64,000 nucleotides of DNA from Bin87 sp964347975. Lineage in GTDB: Bacteria; Chloroflexota; Dehalococcoidia; Lucifugimonadales; UBA3495. Each line of letters starts with the position of its first letter. Position 1 is the stretch's first letter. The notes below the pieces were generated by a model, which worked only from the letters and a program-made list of their open reading frames with translations, searched no databases and was not told the DNA's origin. Of the stretch, positions 15,795 to 23,783 are shown in pieces. Location: positions 62,001-126,000 of the forward strand of contig CAYGAY010000004.1 of assembly GCA_964347975.1 (NCBI GenBank). Direction: 5' to 3'. A program made the translations under genes and the position numbers.

Positions 15795-16994
15795 ATGATT
15801 ACCATATTTGACAGCCTGTACGCCGGCCATGTTGACATGGAGGACGTCGGCTATGCGGGCACTGCGGTCAACGACCGCACGTATCCGGACGAATACCTGG
15901 CCACCGCCTTCGACAAGGGCGTGGCCATCGCGCAAACCCTGGACAAGTACGGGTACGACACTTTTTGGATGGCCGAGCACCACTTCCAGCCCGAGGGTTA
16001 CGAGTGCATCCCGAACCTGCTGATGTTCATCGTGCACCTGGCCCACGTCACGGAGCGACTGCGTTTCGGCTGCGGCTTCAACATCGCGCCGATGTGGCAC
16101 CCGCTGCGCCTGGCCGAAGACTTCGCCATGGCCGACTGGATGACCAACGGGCGAGTGATCTTCGGCGTGGGACGCGGCTATCACACCCGGGAGGTGGAAT
16201 CCTTCGGTTCCCCGCTGATGGACCAGCCGGCCAACCGCGAGCTGTTTGAGGAACAGGTGGAGGTCATCTTCAAGGCGTTCCACGAAAAGTCCTTCTCTCA
16301 CCAGGGCAAGCACTATAATTTCCCACCCCAGGGAGTGCCCTATCGCGGTTACGCTCTGGAGGAAATCACGTTGGTGCCGCGCCCCAAGACGCTGCCGGTG
16401 GAATGCTGGCAACCTATCCAGGGCGGCACCGGCCGCGCGCTGGAATTTATGGCCAAGATGGGTATCAAGGGCGTCATCGGCGGTGGTTCCTCCGAAGGCG
16501 GGGCAATGGACGGCATCATGCACGGATACCGGGATGCCCTGCGACGCAACGGCAAGCCCGAGGCCGAACTGGGAGAGGATCTGGCCGTCGGATTCCACTT
16601 CCACATTGCTCCGACGGTGGAAGAAGCCGCCGGCATCGGCGCCAGGTACTACGAGGAAAACCTCAAGATGTTCGGCCCGTTGCGCCTGACCCGTGGCCTG
16701 ACTGAGCAGCAGATCCGGGACATCAGCGACCCGCGCGTCGCTCCCAACGCCGGCCTGCCCACCATCCAGGACGCCATCGAGAACGGCAGCGTACTGGCCG
16801 GGCCGCCGGAGCGGATCATCGAGCAGTTGAAGGGCGTGGAAGAGCGCTACCCGGGGCTCCAGCGGATCCAAGTAGGCCAGCCCGTCGGCACGCCGCAGAG
16901 CATCATCCTGGAGCAGCTCCAGTGGTTTGCTGAAGAGGTGATGCCGGCGTTCAAGGACACCAAGGTCGAGGTGTCCGTTCCCGCCGACAACTAA
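15795..16994 (+). CDS. LLM-class flavin-dependent oxidoreductase
   Basis: A 399-aa luciferase-like monooxygenase. Characteristic parts are FDSLYAGHVDMEDV, DTFWMAEHHFQPEGYECIPNLL, RLRFGCGFNIAPMWHPLRLAEDFAMADWMTNGRVIFGVGRGYHTREVESFG and a long C-terminal barrel closure. The AEHHF and GVGRGYHTRE segments correspond to flavin-binding positions in the bacterial luciferase family. The cofactor could be FMN or F420. The ATG at 15795 follows CCCGGAGGAATTCG; the upstream frame from 15678 is not needed. It ends with a strong terminator. Confidence 0.85.
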   Translation: MITIFDSLYAGHVDMEDVGYAGTAVNDRTYPDEYLATAFDKGVAIAQTLDKYGYDTFWMAEHHFQPEGYECIPNLLMFIVHLAHVTERLRFGCGFNIAPMWHPLRLAEDFAMADWMTNGRVIFGVGRGYHTREVESFGSPLMDQPANRELFEEQVEVIFKAFHEKSFSHQGKHYNFPPQGVPYRGYALEEITLVPRPKTLPVECWQPIQGGTGRALEFMAKMGIKGVIGGGSSEGGAMDGIMHGYRDALRRNGKPEAELGEDLAVGFHFHIAPTVEEAAGIGARYYEENLKMFGPLRLTRGLTEQQIRDISDPRVAPNAGLPTIQDAIENGSVLAGPPERIIEQLKGVEERYPGLQRIQVGQPVGTPQSIILEQLQWFAEEVMPAFKDTKVEVSVPADN

Positions 16995-17020
16995 AACGAC
17001 CGAGCAAACGGCATCCGACA

Positions 17021-17057
17021 CCGTGGGGGCGAATGATTATTCGCCCCCACGGTTTTT
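17021..17057 (+). terminator. Rho-independent terminator (palindromic repeat)
   Basis: A 13-bp perfect stem (CCGTGGGGGCGAA and complement) with a 6-nt loop is followed by TTTTT. The inner core GGCGAA...TTCGCC is shared with the palindrome at 26918, so it belongs to a dispersed palindrome family. Confidence 0.85.
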
Positions 17058-17158
17058 GGCTACGGGCGATTGCCTGAATTGATGACCGCCTGGCGGGGAC
17101 AGCGGCGCAAGCGCCCTGATATGCTGGTAAGTAATATCAGAAACCCGGAGGCTGATTT

Positions 17159-17956
17159 ATGCCCGAAATGACCAACTATCCCCCAGGTTCTCCGTCGTGG
17201 GCTGACCTGCTATCCCACAACGGCCAGGCGGCGAAAGATTTTTACACCGGCCTTTTCGGCTGGACCTACGACGACCATCCGGCGGGGCCGGAGATGGTGT
17301 ACACGATGTACTCGCACAACGGCATGGCAGCCTGCGCGTCCGCCGAGGCCGGCCCGGGCCAGGAAAGCCTGCCGGCCCACTGGAGCGTGTACGTAACCGT
17401 CGATGACCTGGAGGCCGCGGTGGAGCGCGCCAAGACCGCCGGAGGAACCGTCGCTTTCGGACCCATGGACGTTACGCCCATGGAAGGGGTAACGGTAGGC
17501 CGAATGGCGGTTATCCAGGACAAGGAAGGCGCCTATCTGCGGCTGTGGTATCCCGTGGCCCACGCCGGAGCCAGCGTGATGATGGAACCGGGCGCGCTGT
17601 GCTGGTTTGAGCTGGCCACTACCGACCCGGAGTCGGCCAGAGATTTCTACCAGACCGTGCTCGGGACCGAAATCAAGCTCGACGAAAACGTTGAAGAGTT
17701 CCCTTATTGGGTAATGCGGGTCGGCGAGCAGATGGTCGGCGGGATCATCCAGATTGGCGAGGATTGGGGCCCGGTTCCCCCTAACTGGGGGGTCTATTTC
17801 GGCGTCAATGACGTTGACGCCACCGCCGCCAAAGCCCAGGAACTGGGCGGCGGCGTTGTCGTCGAACCCAGAGACCTGATGGACTTTGCCCGCTTTTCCG
17901 TGCTCCGAGATGCGGAAGGCGCCGTTTTCACGGTCATCCGGCTGAACGAGTGGTGA
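17159..17956 (+). CDS. Two-domain VOC (glyoxalase/dioxygenase-fold) protein
   Basis: The 265-aa protein consists of two vicinal-oxygen-chelate modules. The first starts PSWADLLSHNGQAAKDFYTGLFGW and ends with GAYLRLWYP; the second starts ALCWFELATTDPESARDFYQTVLG and ends with GAVFTVIRL. Each has the FY...LFGW/VLG signature and the closing beta strand of the fold. The His/Glu metal ligands of true glyoxalases are not all evident. Related bacterial proteins are annotated only as VOC family. The start ATG at 17159 is at the beginning of the homologous region, after CCGGAGGCTGATTT. Confidence 0.8.
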   Translation: MPEMTNYPPGSPSWADLLSHNGQAAKDFYTGLFGWTYDDHPAGPEMVYTMYSHNGMAACASAEAGPGQESLPAHWSVYVTVDDLEAAVERAKTAGGTVAFGPMDVTPMEGVTVGRMAVIQDKEGAYLRLWYPVAHAGASVMMEPGALCWFELATTDPESARDFYQTVLGTEIKLDENVEEFPYWVMRVGEQMVGGIIQIGEDWGPVPPNWGVYFGVNDVDATAAKAQELGGGVVVEPRDLMDFARFSVLRDAEGAVFTVIRLNEW

Positions 17957-18000
17957 CCGGATGGCCGGCGCAACTCTCGTGGTTGTCTCCCTGATCAACC

Positions 18001-18025
18001 AGGGGCGGTTTTCAAACCCGCCCCT
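18001..18025. repeat. Imperfect GGGGCGG...CCGCCCC palindrome
   Basis: AGGGGCGG and its complement CCGCCCCT flank a TTTTCAAAC core between the convergent VOC and deacetylase genes. It belongs to the palindrome family also found at 12444, 33109 and 37076. Confidence 0.6.
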
Positions 18026-18929
18026 ACAACGTACCGGGCGGATAGTTTTCCAGCCACCAGCGGGCGATTTCGTCCCGCCGGGCGAACCAGACTCCCGGAT
18101 GGCGGCGGGCATAGCGCAAGAAGCGGTCCAACGCGCGCGAGCGGGCCGGACGGCCGGCGATACGGCAGTGCAGGCCCACCGACATCATCTTGGGGCGGGT
18201 GCGGCCTTCTTCGTAGAGAACGTCGAAAGTATCCTTCATATACTCGTAGAAGTCACCGACGCTGTTGAGGCCGCCCCGCCAGAAACGAGCGTCGTTGGTC
18301 TCAAAACTGTACGGCAGCGCTAGCCAGGGCCGGCCGTTCACGTCGGTGTAATAGGGCAAATCGTCGTTAAACACGCCGCTGTCGTAGATGAAACCGCCTT
18401 CGTTCACCACCAGTTCGCGCGTGTTGACGCTGGGGCCATAGCGCGTGAACCAGCCCACCGGGCGGACGCCGGTGGTGGCGGTCAGCGATTCCACCGTAAG
18501 GCGGATGGCCTCGGCTTCCTCGTCCCGCGTCTTGTTGTGGTACTCCTCCCAGCGGTAGCCGTGACCGCAAACCTCGTGGCCGCGCTCGACCACGGCGCGG
18601 GCGACTTCGGGGTTGCGCTCCATGGCTACGGCGCAGCAGAAGAAGGTGCTTGGGACACTGTGCCGGTCAAGCAGGTTCAGGATGCGCCAGACACCGACCC
18701 GGCTGCCGTACTCGAAGAAGGACTCGTTGAACAAATCCCGCTGACCGGGCGGCACCGGCGAGGGCACCTCGTTGTTGGACTCATGGTAAGCATCGCCGTC
18801 CAGCAGGGACGCCTCGCTGCCTTCCTCGTAGTTGACCACCACGGAAATTGCGATGCGGGCGTTGTTGGGCCAGCGGATGGCCGGCGGGTTGGCGCCGTAG
18901 CCGATGAAATCGCGGGAGAGCTCGGTCAT
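18024..18929 (-). CDS. Polysaccharide deacetylase-family protein, PuuE/allantoinase-like
   Basis: The protein (about 301 aa from this start) has the NodB-type fold of PuuE-like allantoinases: DFIGYGANPPAIRWPNNARIAISVVVNYEEGSE, VPSTFFCCAVAMERNPEVARAVVERGHEVCGHGYRWEEYH with the metal-binding HGYRW region, and GWFTRYGPSVNTRELVV. PuuE hydrolyses allantoin in purine catabolism, but other cyclic amides or peptidoglycan-like substrates are possible. An alternative ATG at 18944 overlaps the preceding gene's end by 11 bp. Translational coupling with that PD-(D/E)XK gene is possible though functionally unexplained. Confidence 0.8.
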   Translation of the reverse strand: MTELSRDFIGYGANPPAIRWPNNARIAISVVVNYEEGSEASLLDGDAYHESNNEVPSPVPPGQRDLFNESFFEYGSRVGVWRILNLLDRHSVPSTFFCCAVAMERNPEVARAVVERGHEVCGHGYRWEEYHNKTRDEEAEAIRLTVESLTATTGVRPVGWFTRYGPSVNTRELVVNEGGFIYDSGVFNDDLPYYTDVNGRPWLALPYSFETNDARFWRGGLNSVGDFYEYMKDTFDVLYEEGRTRPKMMSVGLHCRIAGRPARSRALDRFLRYARRHPGVWFARRDEIARWWLENYPPGTL

Positions 18930-18933
18930 TTTT

Positions 18934-20007
18934 TTAACCACCATCCAATGGGAAAGTGTCAGGGTTTATTAGCGCGGCGATTTTCGAAAGGCGTTCAATC
19001 ACAGCATCTGCGGTTGCTTCGAAATCCAGCCCCGTCGGCAAATCAATAGGGATATACCCGTCGTCGCTAACACCCTCGCTCGGTTCGTTTTGCTTTAGCG
19101 GCTCCAACCGACGACGGACCTCACCGGCACCCAAATCCCCCTGTCCCCATATTTGGAGCCACAGGGGTGTTTCCCGTCGAGTGGCCCAAGTTCGCGAGTA
19201 CATTCCAAACCAAGCATTTGCTGCTTCGGCAAACCACATATTCCTGCCATAGGAATAATCCCAATTCGACGCTCTTCCGCGGTCGGCAAATAACCCTACA
19301 TATATTCCCTTGTCAACTGCACGGTCAACTAATCGGCACACGTCGCGTATGCGTCGGGCGATTCCTGGTCCCAATTCACCCGGGCTAAATGGCACGAACT
19401 CATCTCCATCCATTTGCTCAGTTAGTCCACGTAACTGGACAATATCCAGTTGAGCGCGGTGGTCGCGGTCAATATCTACCCGCGTGGTTATACTGGCCAG
19501 CAACGCCCTCCAACTGGTCATAATCAGGTGGCAATCCTTGCTAAGAATAGCCGCGCTACGCAAATTCTCTAACTCGGTGTCCGGGGACAGATGGTAGTTT
19601 TCTGCCGCAAGCTGGCGTACCTCTGGCCAAAGGGTTCTCAGCCTAGCCGCTGGCACCAAGAACAGCAGCGCCTTCGTTCCTTCTTTGACTTTGAGGAGTC
19701 GTGTAAGGTAACTATTGGGCTGTTTTTCAGTAAGCCCTGCCCAGAACTTCGCTTCTATTAGGAGCCGTTCGGCCCCATGCTGATCGTATCCGGCAAGATC
19801 TGGCGTCGCGCCGTCTTCATCCCTGACTTGGGTATGCACCTCGTATATTGAGCCGATCTCTGCGCCACCCGCACGCAGCATCTCCTCCAACTCGTGACGG
19901 GCGGCTTCGGAATAGGACAGGATATGCCCCAAAGCCTCGACAGCGACGTCTTCACGGCGGCCAGTAAAATTCGCGATGCGGGTAAGTAGCGTGGTGCTCG
20001 TGGTCAT
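18934..20007 (-). CDS. PD-(D/E)XK nuclease-like protein
   Basis: The 357-aa protein shows a nuclease core in its first 90 residues: PDLAGYDQHG (Asp70) followed by LLIEAKFWAGL (Glu85, Lys87), i.e. D-x14-E-x-K. The rest has no motif I recognise; a helical middle region ends with an aromatic-rich segment (GRNMWFAEAANAWFGMYSRTW). Similar solitary proteins with IEAKFWAGLT are found in accessory regions of various bacteria and are probably defence-related. Here it sits beside toxin-antitoxin fragments and repeats. The start is supported by AGAGGAAATAGATA before the ATG. Confidence 0.7.
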   Translation of the reverse strand: MTTSTTLLTRIANFTGRREDVAVEALGHILSYSEAARHELEEMLRAGGAEIGSIYEVHTQVRDEDGATPDLAGYDQHGAERLLIEAKFWAGLTEKQPNSYLTRLLKVKEGTKALLFLVPAARLRTLWPEVRQLAAENYHLSPDTELENLRSAAILSKDCHLIMTSWRALLASITTRVDIDRDHRAQLDIVQLRGLTEQMDGDEFVPFSPGELGPGIARRIRDVCRLVDRAVDKGIYVGLFADRGRASNWDYSYGRNMWFAEAANAWFGMYSRTWATRRETPLWLQIWGQGDLGAGEVRRRLEPLKQNEPSEGVSDDGYIPIDLPTGLDFEATADAVIERLSKIAALINPDTFPLDGG

Positions 20008-20086
20008 TATCTATTTCCTCTCTCAAAGCATTGGCCGGGCGAACGCTCAAACTATCGCGTAAGGCGCACTATCCCAGACATCCTTG

Positions 20087-20115
20087 GATTCTGGCTTTCA
20101 CCTGAATGACGGTAA
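20087..20115. repeat. Degenerate copy of the GGATTC...GAATGACGG repeat
   Basis: TTGGATTCTGGCTTTCACC followed by TGAATGACGG is a partial hairpin copy of the dispersed repeat, located between the PD-(D/E)XK gene and the AbrB-like gene. Confidence 0.5.
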
Positions 20116-20131
20116 GAGGTGCTACGCGCAA

Positions 20132-20413
20132 CTACCACATCCATCGCCCTCGCGCCCATTCTATGGCGTCGGCCACATCCTCCTCGGTGATACCCAAAGC
20201 CTCTATCTTCGCCCACACGGCTTCCATCGGGGACGGCTCAATAGGCGTCAGCACAATTCGCCCGTCGTCAATAGCGACCTCAAAGTAGTCCCCAATTTGA
20301 AATTCGCCGAGGACGCCATCGATAACGGTAAGCTGATTATCGCCTGTCAATACGGCTACCATCGGCAGACATTCCGGCGATTCTGTTGATATGGGCATCG
20401 GTTCAGCGGCCAT
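20132..20413 (-). CDS. AbrB/MazE-type antitoxin, copy 2 (orphan)
   Basis: The 93-aa protein contains a swapped-hairpin AbrB-like stretch, VLTGDNQLTVIDGVLGEFQIGDYFEVAIDDGRIVLTPI, followed by a helical tail, KIEALGITEEDVADAIEWARG. Such proteins act as DNA-binding antitoxins, commonly paired with PIN-domain RNases. The closely similar gene at 20946 has an adjacent PIN gene, whereas this copy lies after it without its own toxin. It may be a duplicated or orphan antitoxin. Confidence 0.75.
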   Translation of the reverse strand: MAAEPMPISTESPECLPMVAVLTGDNQLTVIDGVLGEFQIGDYFEVAIDDGRIVLTPIEPSPMEAVWAKIEALGITEEDVADAIEWARGRWMW

Positions 20414-20498
20414 TTTCCTTGCCTCCTCCGAGACAAATAACGTTCAGTCTAGGATACAGGAATTCGCCGCTATCCGCTCGCTTCGGCGGCGATAAGCT

Positions 20499-20945
20499 CT
20501 ACCTTGCCATCCACACCGGCTTGCACACCGGGCGGTTGTAGGGCCTTGGCGGGCAGTAGGCGGAGCGGGAGCGGGCCGGGTCGCCGGCTACTACGATCAT
20601 GATGTTGTCGGGGTCGCGGACCACGGGCAGCATGGTTTCGGGGCCCTCCGTGTCCAGCCACTTGGGCCAGAAGTAGGGGTCGCCGGCCTCTACGTTGCGT
20701 CCGTAGCGCAGTTCCTTGTAGCGGCGCACCCGTTCCACGGGGATGCGGGCGCGTTCGTACAGGTAGAGTTGGACGTCCCGTTTCGTCCAGCCTTCGTCGT
20801 GCAAGCCCTGGGCGATTAGCGGGCTGACCAATGGGATAAACGCTACTGATTGCCACGCCGATAGCAACCAGGACACCGACGGTGAACGGAATATCAGAGC
20901 GGACACCAGCACGTTGGTGTCAAGGACAATGCGGAACAGCGGCAT
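20499..20945 (-). pseudogene. PIN toxin whose C-terminal part is replaced by a duplicated segment (chimera)
   Basis: The first 39 or so residues (FRIVLDTNVLVSALIFRS...FIPLVS) are a typical PIN-domain RNase toxin start, with the first catalytic Asp in LDTN. From about residue 40 to the end the protein is nearly identical to the last ~108 residues of the gene at 21297 (GLHDEGWTKRDVQLYLYERA and onward). The later acidic residues needed for PIN catalysis are missing, so it is probably inactive as a toxin. The frame is intact, so a 148-aa chimeric protein could still be made. It starts directly after the antitoxin stop codon. Confidence 0.8.
20505..20827. repeat. Duplicated segment, copy A (in the PIN chimera)
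   Basis: This ~320-bp segment is almost identical to 21303-21625. Identity is essentially complete from about 20551 to 20827 and drops over the first ~45 bp. It is the source of the chimeric C-terminus. Confidence 0.9.
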
Positions 20946-21221
20946 CTATTGTTCCCTTGCCCATTTCACTGCTTCAGCCACGTCGGCTTCGGTGATGCCC
21001 AGCGCCGCTATCTTAAGACGCACATCATCGGCGGTGACGATGGGGTAAGGCGTCAGCACGATGCGCCCGTCTTCAATCGTGACCTCAAAGCAGTCCGCTT
21101 CCGGGAAGTCGGCAAAGACACCTTCCGAAACGGTGAGCTGATTTTCGCCCGTCAGTACGGCCAGAGGCGTCAGAGTAACCTCCGGCGGCTCCGGCAGTTT
21201 GCGCGTTCGCTTGGTGGTCAT
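20946..21221 (-). CDS. AbrB/MazE-type antitoxin, copy 1
   Basis: The 91-aa protein has PLAVLTGENQLTVSEGVFADFPEADCFEVTIEDGRIVLTPYP and the tail KIAALGITEADVAEAVKWAREQ, an AbrB-like DNA-binding hairpin followed by a helical toxin-binding segment. The ATG at 21221 follows CGGAGGCAAGCCA; the longer frame from 21281 is unnecessary. Its stop is directly followed by the start of the PIN chimera, the standard antitoxin-then-toxin order. The operon is probably autoregulated, as such antitoxins usually bind their own promoter. It still seems intact although its toxin is broken. Confidence 0.8.
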   Translation of the reverse strand: MTTKRTRKLPEPPEVTLTPLAVLTGENQLTVSEGVFADFPEADCFEVTIEDGRIVLTPYPIVTADDVRLKIAALGITEADVAEAVKWAREQ

Positions 21222-21296
21222 TGGCTTGCCTCCGGCGGGGCGAATGGCGTTCGCATATAGATACGGAGAATCGTAGCACACCGCCAGTCGCCGGCA

Positions 21297-22385
21297 CTAC
21301 ACTGGCATCCGCACCGACTGGCATACCGGGCGGTTGTACGGGCGCGGCGGGCAGTAGGCGGAGCGGGAGCGGGCCGGGTCGCCGGCTACTACGATCATGA
21401 TGTTGTCGGGGTCGCGGACCACGGGCAGCATGGTTTCGGGGCCCTCCGTGTCCAGCCACTTGGGCCAGAAGTAGGGGTCGCCGGCCTCTACGTTGCGTCC
21501 GTAGCGCAGTTCCTTGTAGCGGCGCACCCGTTCCACGGGGATGCGGGCGCGTTCGTACAGGTAGAGTTGGACGTCCCGTTTCGTCCAGCCTTCGTCGTGC
21601 AAGCCCTGGGCGATTAGCGGGCTGATCACCGCCAGCAAGTGTCCGCCGTGGATCATGTTATGGTTCAGGTTGCACAGCGAGTCGGCCAGAATCCAGAGCG
21701 CGAACTCCATGCTGCCGGAGCCGGCCGGGCTGTTGCCGCGTGGGGCGTCGGCGGCGAACACAGTGACGCAGCTTTCACCGGCGGTGTAACCAAAGTCGGC
21801 GTGAATGGGCGCCCAGGGGGAGTCAACGTCGGCGCCGATGCAGTAGGAGTACTTGGCCGGCGAACCCAGCGTCGATTTGTCGCCGGTGTCGGGGCGGCCG
21901 TCGCCCAGATTGATCATCAGCAGCCGCAGGGCGCGGCCAATGGTGGCGTTGGGGCGGCTGCCGTGTCCGAACAGGCCAATGCCGTGATTGATGCCAAGCT
22001 GCTCCACCACCGGGCCGCTGACGATGATCAGGGGCGCGGCCGGGTCGCTGGTTGCCTGCAATCCGCCCATGTCGAACCGCTTGTCCAGAGACGCCTCCAC
22101 TGCCGCCAGCGCCACCGGCATGTACTCCGGCCGACAGCCGGCCATCACGGAGTTAATGGCGACGGCCTCGACGGTGACGACACCCAGGCGCGGCGGCATC
22201 AATCCCAAGGTTTCGCCGCCAGCGCGCCCGGACGCAGCGACGAATTCGGCGACGGATGTCTCCGTAGGCGGAACGATGGGCAACCCGTCCGTCCAGCCGT
22301 TTTCGAAATAAGTTTCGATGGTATCCAGCGCGCCCTGGACCGTATCCAGGCCGGTCAAGCGGCGCGTTGGTTCGTGGGTCAGCAT
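21297..22385 (-). CDS. Uncharacterised protein with TDGLPIVPPT motif
   Basis: This 362-aa protein begins a recognisable but functionally unnamed family: ENGWTDGLPIVPPTETSVAEFV, then MPPRLGVVTVEAVAINSVMAGCRPEYMPVALAAVEA and LIIVSGPVVEQLGINHGIGLFG. It contains several Cys residues (MAGCRPE, SYCIGAD, SCVTVF, LCNLNHNM) that could bind metal or thiols. The C-terminal ~108 residues are the donor of the duplicated segment found in the PIN chimera. It lies 95 bp downstream of the UGSC selenoprotein gene in the same direction, so the two probably work together. I do not assign a reaction. Confidence 0.65.
   Translation of the reverse strand: MLTHEPTRRLTGLDTVQGALDTIETYFENGWTDGLPIVPPTETSVAEFVAASGRAGGETLGLMPPRLGVVTVEAVAINSVMAGCRPEYMPVALAAVEASLDKRFDMGGLQATSDPAAPLIIVSGPVVEQLGINHGIGLFGHGSRPNATIGRALRLLMINLGDGRPDTGDKSTLGSPAKYSYCIGADVDSPWAPIHADFGYTAGESCVTVFAADAPRGNSPAGSGSMEFALWILADSLCNLNHNMIHGGHLLAVISPLIAQGLHDEGWTKRDVQLYLYERARIPVERVRRYKELRYGRNVEAGDPYFWPKWLDTEGPETMLPVVRDPDNIMIVVAGDPARSRSAYCPPRPYNRPVCQSVRMPV
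21303..21625. repeat. Duplicated segment, copy B (parental copy)
   Basis: This is the matching copy of 20505-20827, in direct orientation at an offset of 798 bp. It lies within an intact longer gene, so it is taken as the original. Confidence 0.9.
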
Positions 22386-22414
22386 GAGTATTCGCAGCGA
22401 TCTGCTGATGAGTT

Positions 22415-22470
22415 TCTGGATTCCGGCTTTCGGCGGAATGACGGGTGTGCGGGCGGGAATGACAGAAGCG
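22415..22470. repeat. Copy of the GGATTCCGGC...GGAATGACGG dispersed repeat
   Basis: TGGATTCCGGCTTTCGGCGG followed by AATGACGGG forms an imperfect hairpin, followed by a second partial GGGAATGACAGAAG. It lies in the 95-bp gap between the UGSC gene and the 362-aa gene. Confidence 0.65.
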
Positions 22471-22480
22471 TCACGACGAA

Positions 22481-23074
22481 CTAACTGCTTGCTGCTCCGG
22501 TGACCGCCGCGACCACCTGTGTGGCGACGACCCGGGCGCGCTCGGCGGCCTTTTCGCGATTGCCCAGGGGGTGGGGAATTGACACCAGCGGCAGGTTGGC
22601 AAGTTTGTTGGCCCCGGCGATGGAGCCGGCCAGGCGGAGGAAGTTGGTGGTTGCGACCACCGCCGCCGGCTTATTAGCATCCTCGAAGTTCACTGCGTCG
22701 AGCACACTGCCCGATGTGCAGGAGCCTCAAAGCGCCACACCCGAAATGAGGAAATCCGTTTCCTCAGCCATCCGGGAGATCACGTCGGCTTCGGCCGGCC
22801 GCGTTGACGTGAACTTGGTGCGCAGCACAACCTGGCTCACGTCAAACTCGTTCTGCAATACTCCGGCCAGGCTGGCAAAAAAGAAGCTGGAAGTGTCGTT
22901 GCCGTTGTCCAGCAGGCCGGCCACTTTGCCGGTTACGCTGCCCAGCCTGGGGGTCAGCATCCGGTTGGTTTGTTGTACGAACCCGGTTGGATCCAGGTAT
23001 GCTATCCGACCGATTTCCGGCGCTATCGTCACTGGAGTCTGCATGATTGCCGCCTCAATAGCAGGTTTGGGCAA
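22481..23074 (-). CDS. UGSC-family selenoprotein (in-frame TGA at 22729-22727)
   Basis: Two frames, 23074-22730 and 22726-22481, are in phase and separated only by one TGA. Read through, they give a 197-aa protein with Sec at residue 116 in the context ISGVAL-U-GSCTSGSVLDAV. That is the name-giving U-G-S-C motif of the UGSC (seleno)protein family, and the flanks (LLDNGNDTSSFFF before, LPLVSIPHPLG after) also fit it. Starting 7 nt after the TGA, GCACA and TGTGC can pair around an 8-nt loop (TCGGGCAG), a candidate bacterial SECIS. Standard gene calling would split or truncate it. Its function is unknown; a Sec/Cys pair suggests redox chemistry. Sec machinery is not in the window. Confidence 0.85.
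22699..22729 (-). promoter_or_regulatory. Sec codon with candidate bSECIS hairpin
   Basis: On the minus strand TGA (22729-22727) is followed by GGCTCCT, then GCACA-TCGGGCAG-TGTGC. The 5-bp stem is short and the loop has G residues, as in bacterial SECIS elements, where the loop lies soon after the UGA. The structure is a hand prediction. Confidence 0.5.
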
Positions 23075-23195
23075 TCATATCATGCCAGGCGTTAACGGCC
23101 GGCAGAACCTTACCGGATAGCGGTAGCTCAAATGTCACGCCAACCGGGAAGGTGACGTGATGCGTTATGGCAAACACCGCGCATTCGTGCTACGC

Positions 23196-23224
23196 TTGTA
23201 TCCGCCGCCTAGTTTGGGTAAAAT
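23196..23224 (+). promoter_or_regulatory. Candidate promoter for speD-speE
   Basis: TTGTAT (23196-23201) and TAAAAT (23219-23224) are 17 bp apart, about 85 bp before the speD start. Confidence 0.45.
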
Positions 23225-23309
23225 CATCCCCTGCTATTCCCGCCAGGGATCCCATATGCGCTTTGATTTCGGACGCGGGACGGCGCAATCCATACGGAGG
23301 AAAAGGTGA

Positions 23310-23693
23310 TTGGATGTACTAGGTACTCACGTGCTGCTGGAACTCAGAGACTGTGACCCCGCACTGCTTGACGATCTGTCCTACATACGGCAAGAACTGT
23401 TGCGCGCCGCGTCCGCGGTTGACGCGCACGTAGTAGGAGAGACGTTCCACCAGTTCACGCCCCAGGGCGTGACCGGCGTTTTGTCCATCGCCGAATCGCA
23501 CATCTCCATCCATACCTGGCCGGAGCATCGTTACGCGGCGGCGGACGTATTTACCTGCGGCGATCGCACCATGCCAGAGCGGGCCGCCGCACTAATCATA
23601 GACGCATTGCGTTGCCGAGATCCCCAGATCACGCAGATCCGCCGGGGACTCAGCGGCGCCCGCTTGGCCGAACTCCAGGCAGCGACCACCTGA
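23310..23693 (+). CDS. speD: S-adenosylmethionine decarboxylase proenzyme
   Basis: SpeD makes decarboxylated SAM, the aminopropyl donor for spermidine. The 127-aa sequence is of the short prokaryotic type, with LGTHVLLELRDC and IAESHISIHTWPEHRYAAADVFTCG. The proenzyme is expected to cleave itself before Ser63 in the ESH motif to form the pyruvoyl group, and the Cys in FTCG is the catalytic acid. The start is a TTG at 23310 after GGAGGAAAAGGTGA. speE follows in the same direction, so the pair is a spermidine-synthesis operon. Confidence 0.93.
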   Translation: MDVLGTHVLLELRDCDPALLDDLSYIRQELLRAASAVDAHVVGETFHQFTPQGVTGVLSIAESHISIHTWPEHRYAAADVFTCGDRTMPERAAALIIDALRCRDPQITQIRRGLSGARLAELQAATT

Positions 23694-23783
23694 ATCGCTG
23701 ACCGGCTCACGGTGGCGGTTTGGCCCGCCGGACTTCGGGTTGCCCCCTTACCCGGACCAAACTCCAACCCGAAAGGTGTTCAA

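Noticed and set aside
15555..17021. A 488-aa frame on the minus strand opposite the LLM gene
   Set aside because: It has no recognisable domain and mirrors the codon structure of the LLM oxidoreductase.
22706..22729. Frameshift or nonsense mutation splitting the UGSC gene
   Set aside because: No frame change is needed; the two halves are in the same phase and the TGA sits at the family's known Sec position, which fits recoding better than decay.
23075..23309. Possible RNA or riboswitch upstream of speD
   Set aside because: Apart from the promoter I could find no stable, conserved-looking structure by eye.
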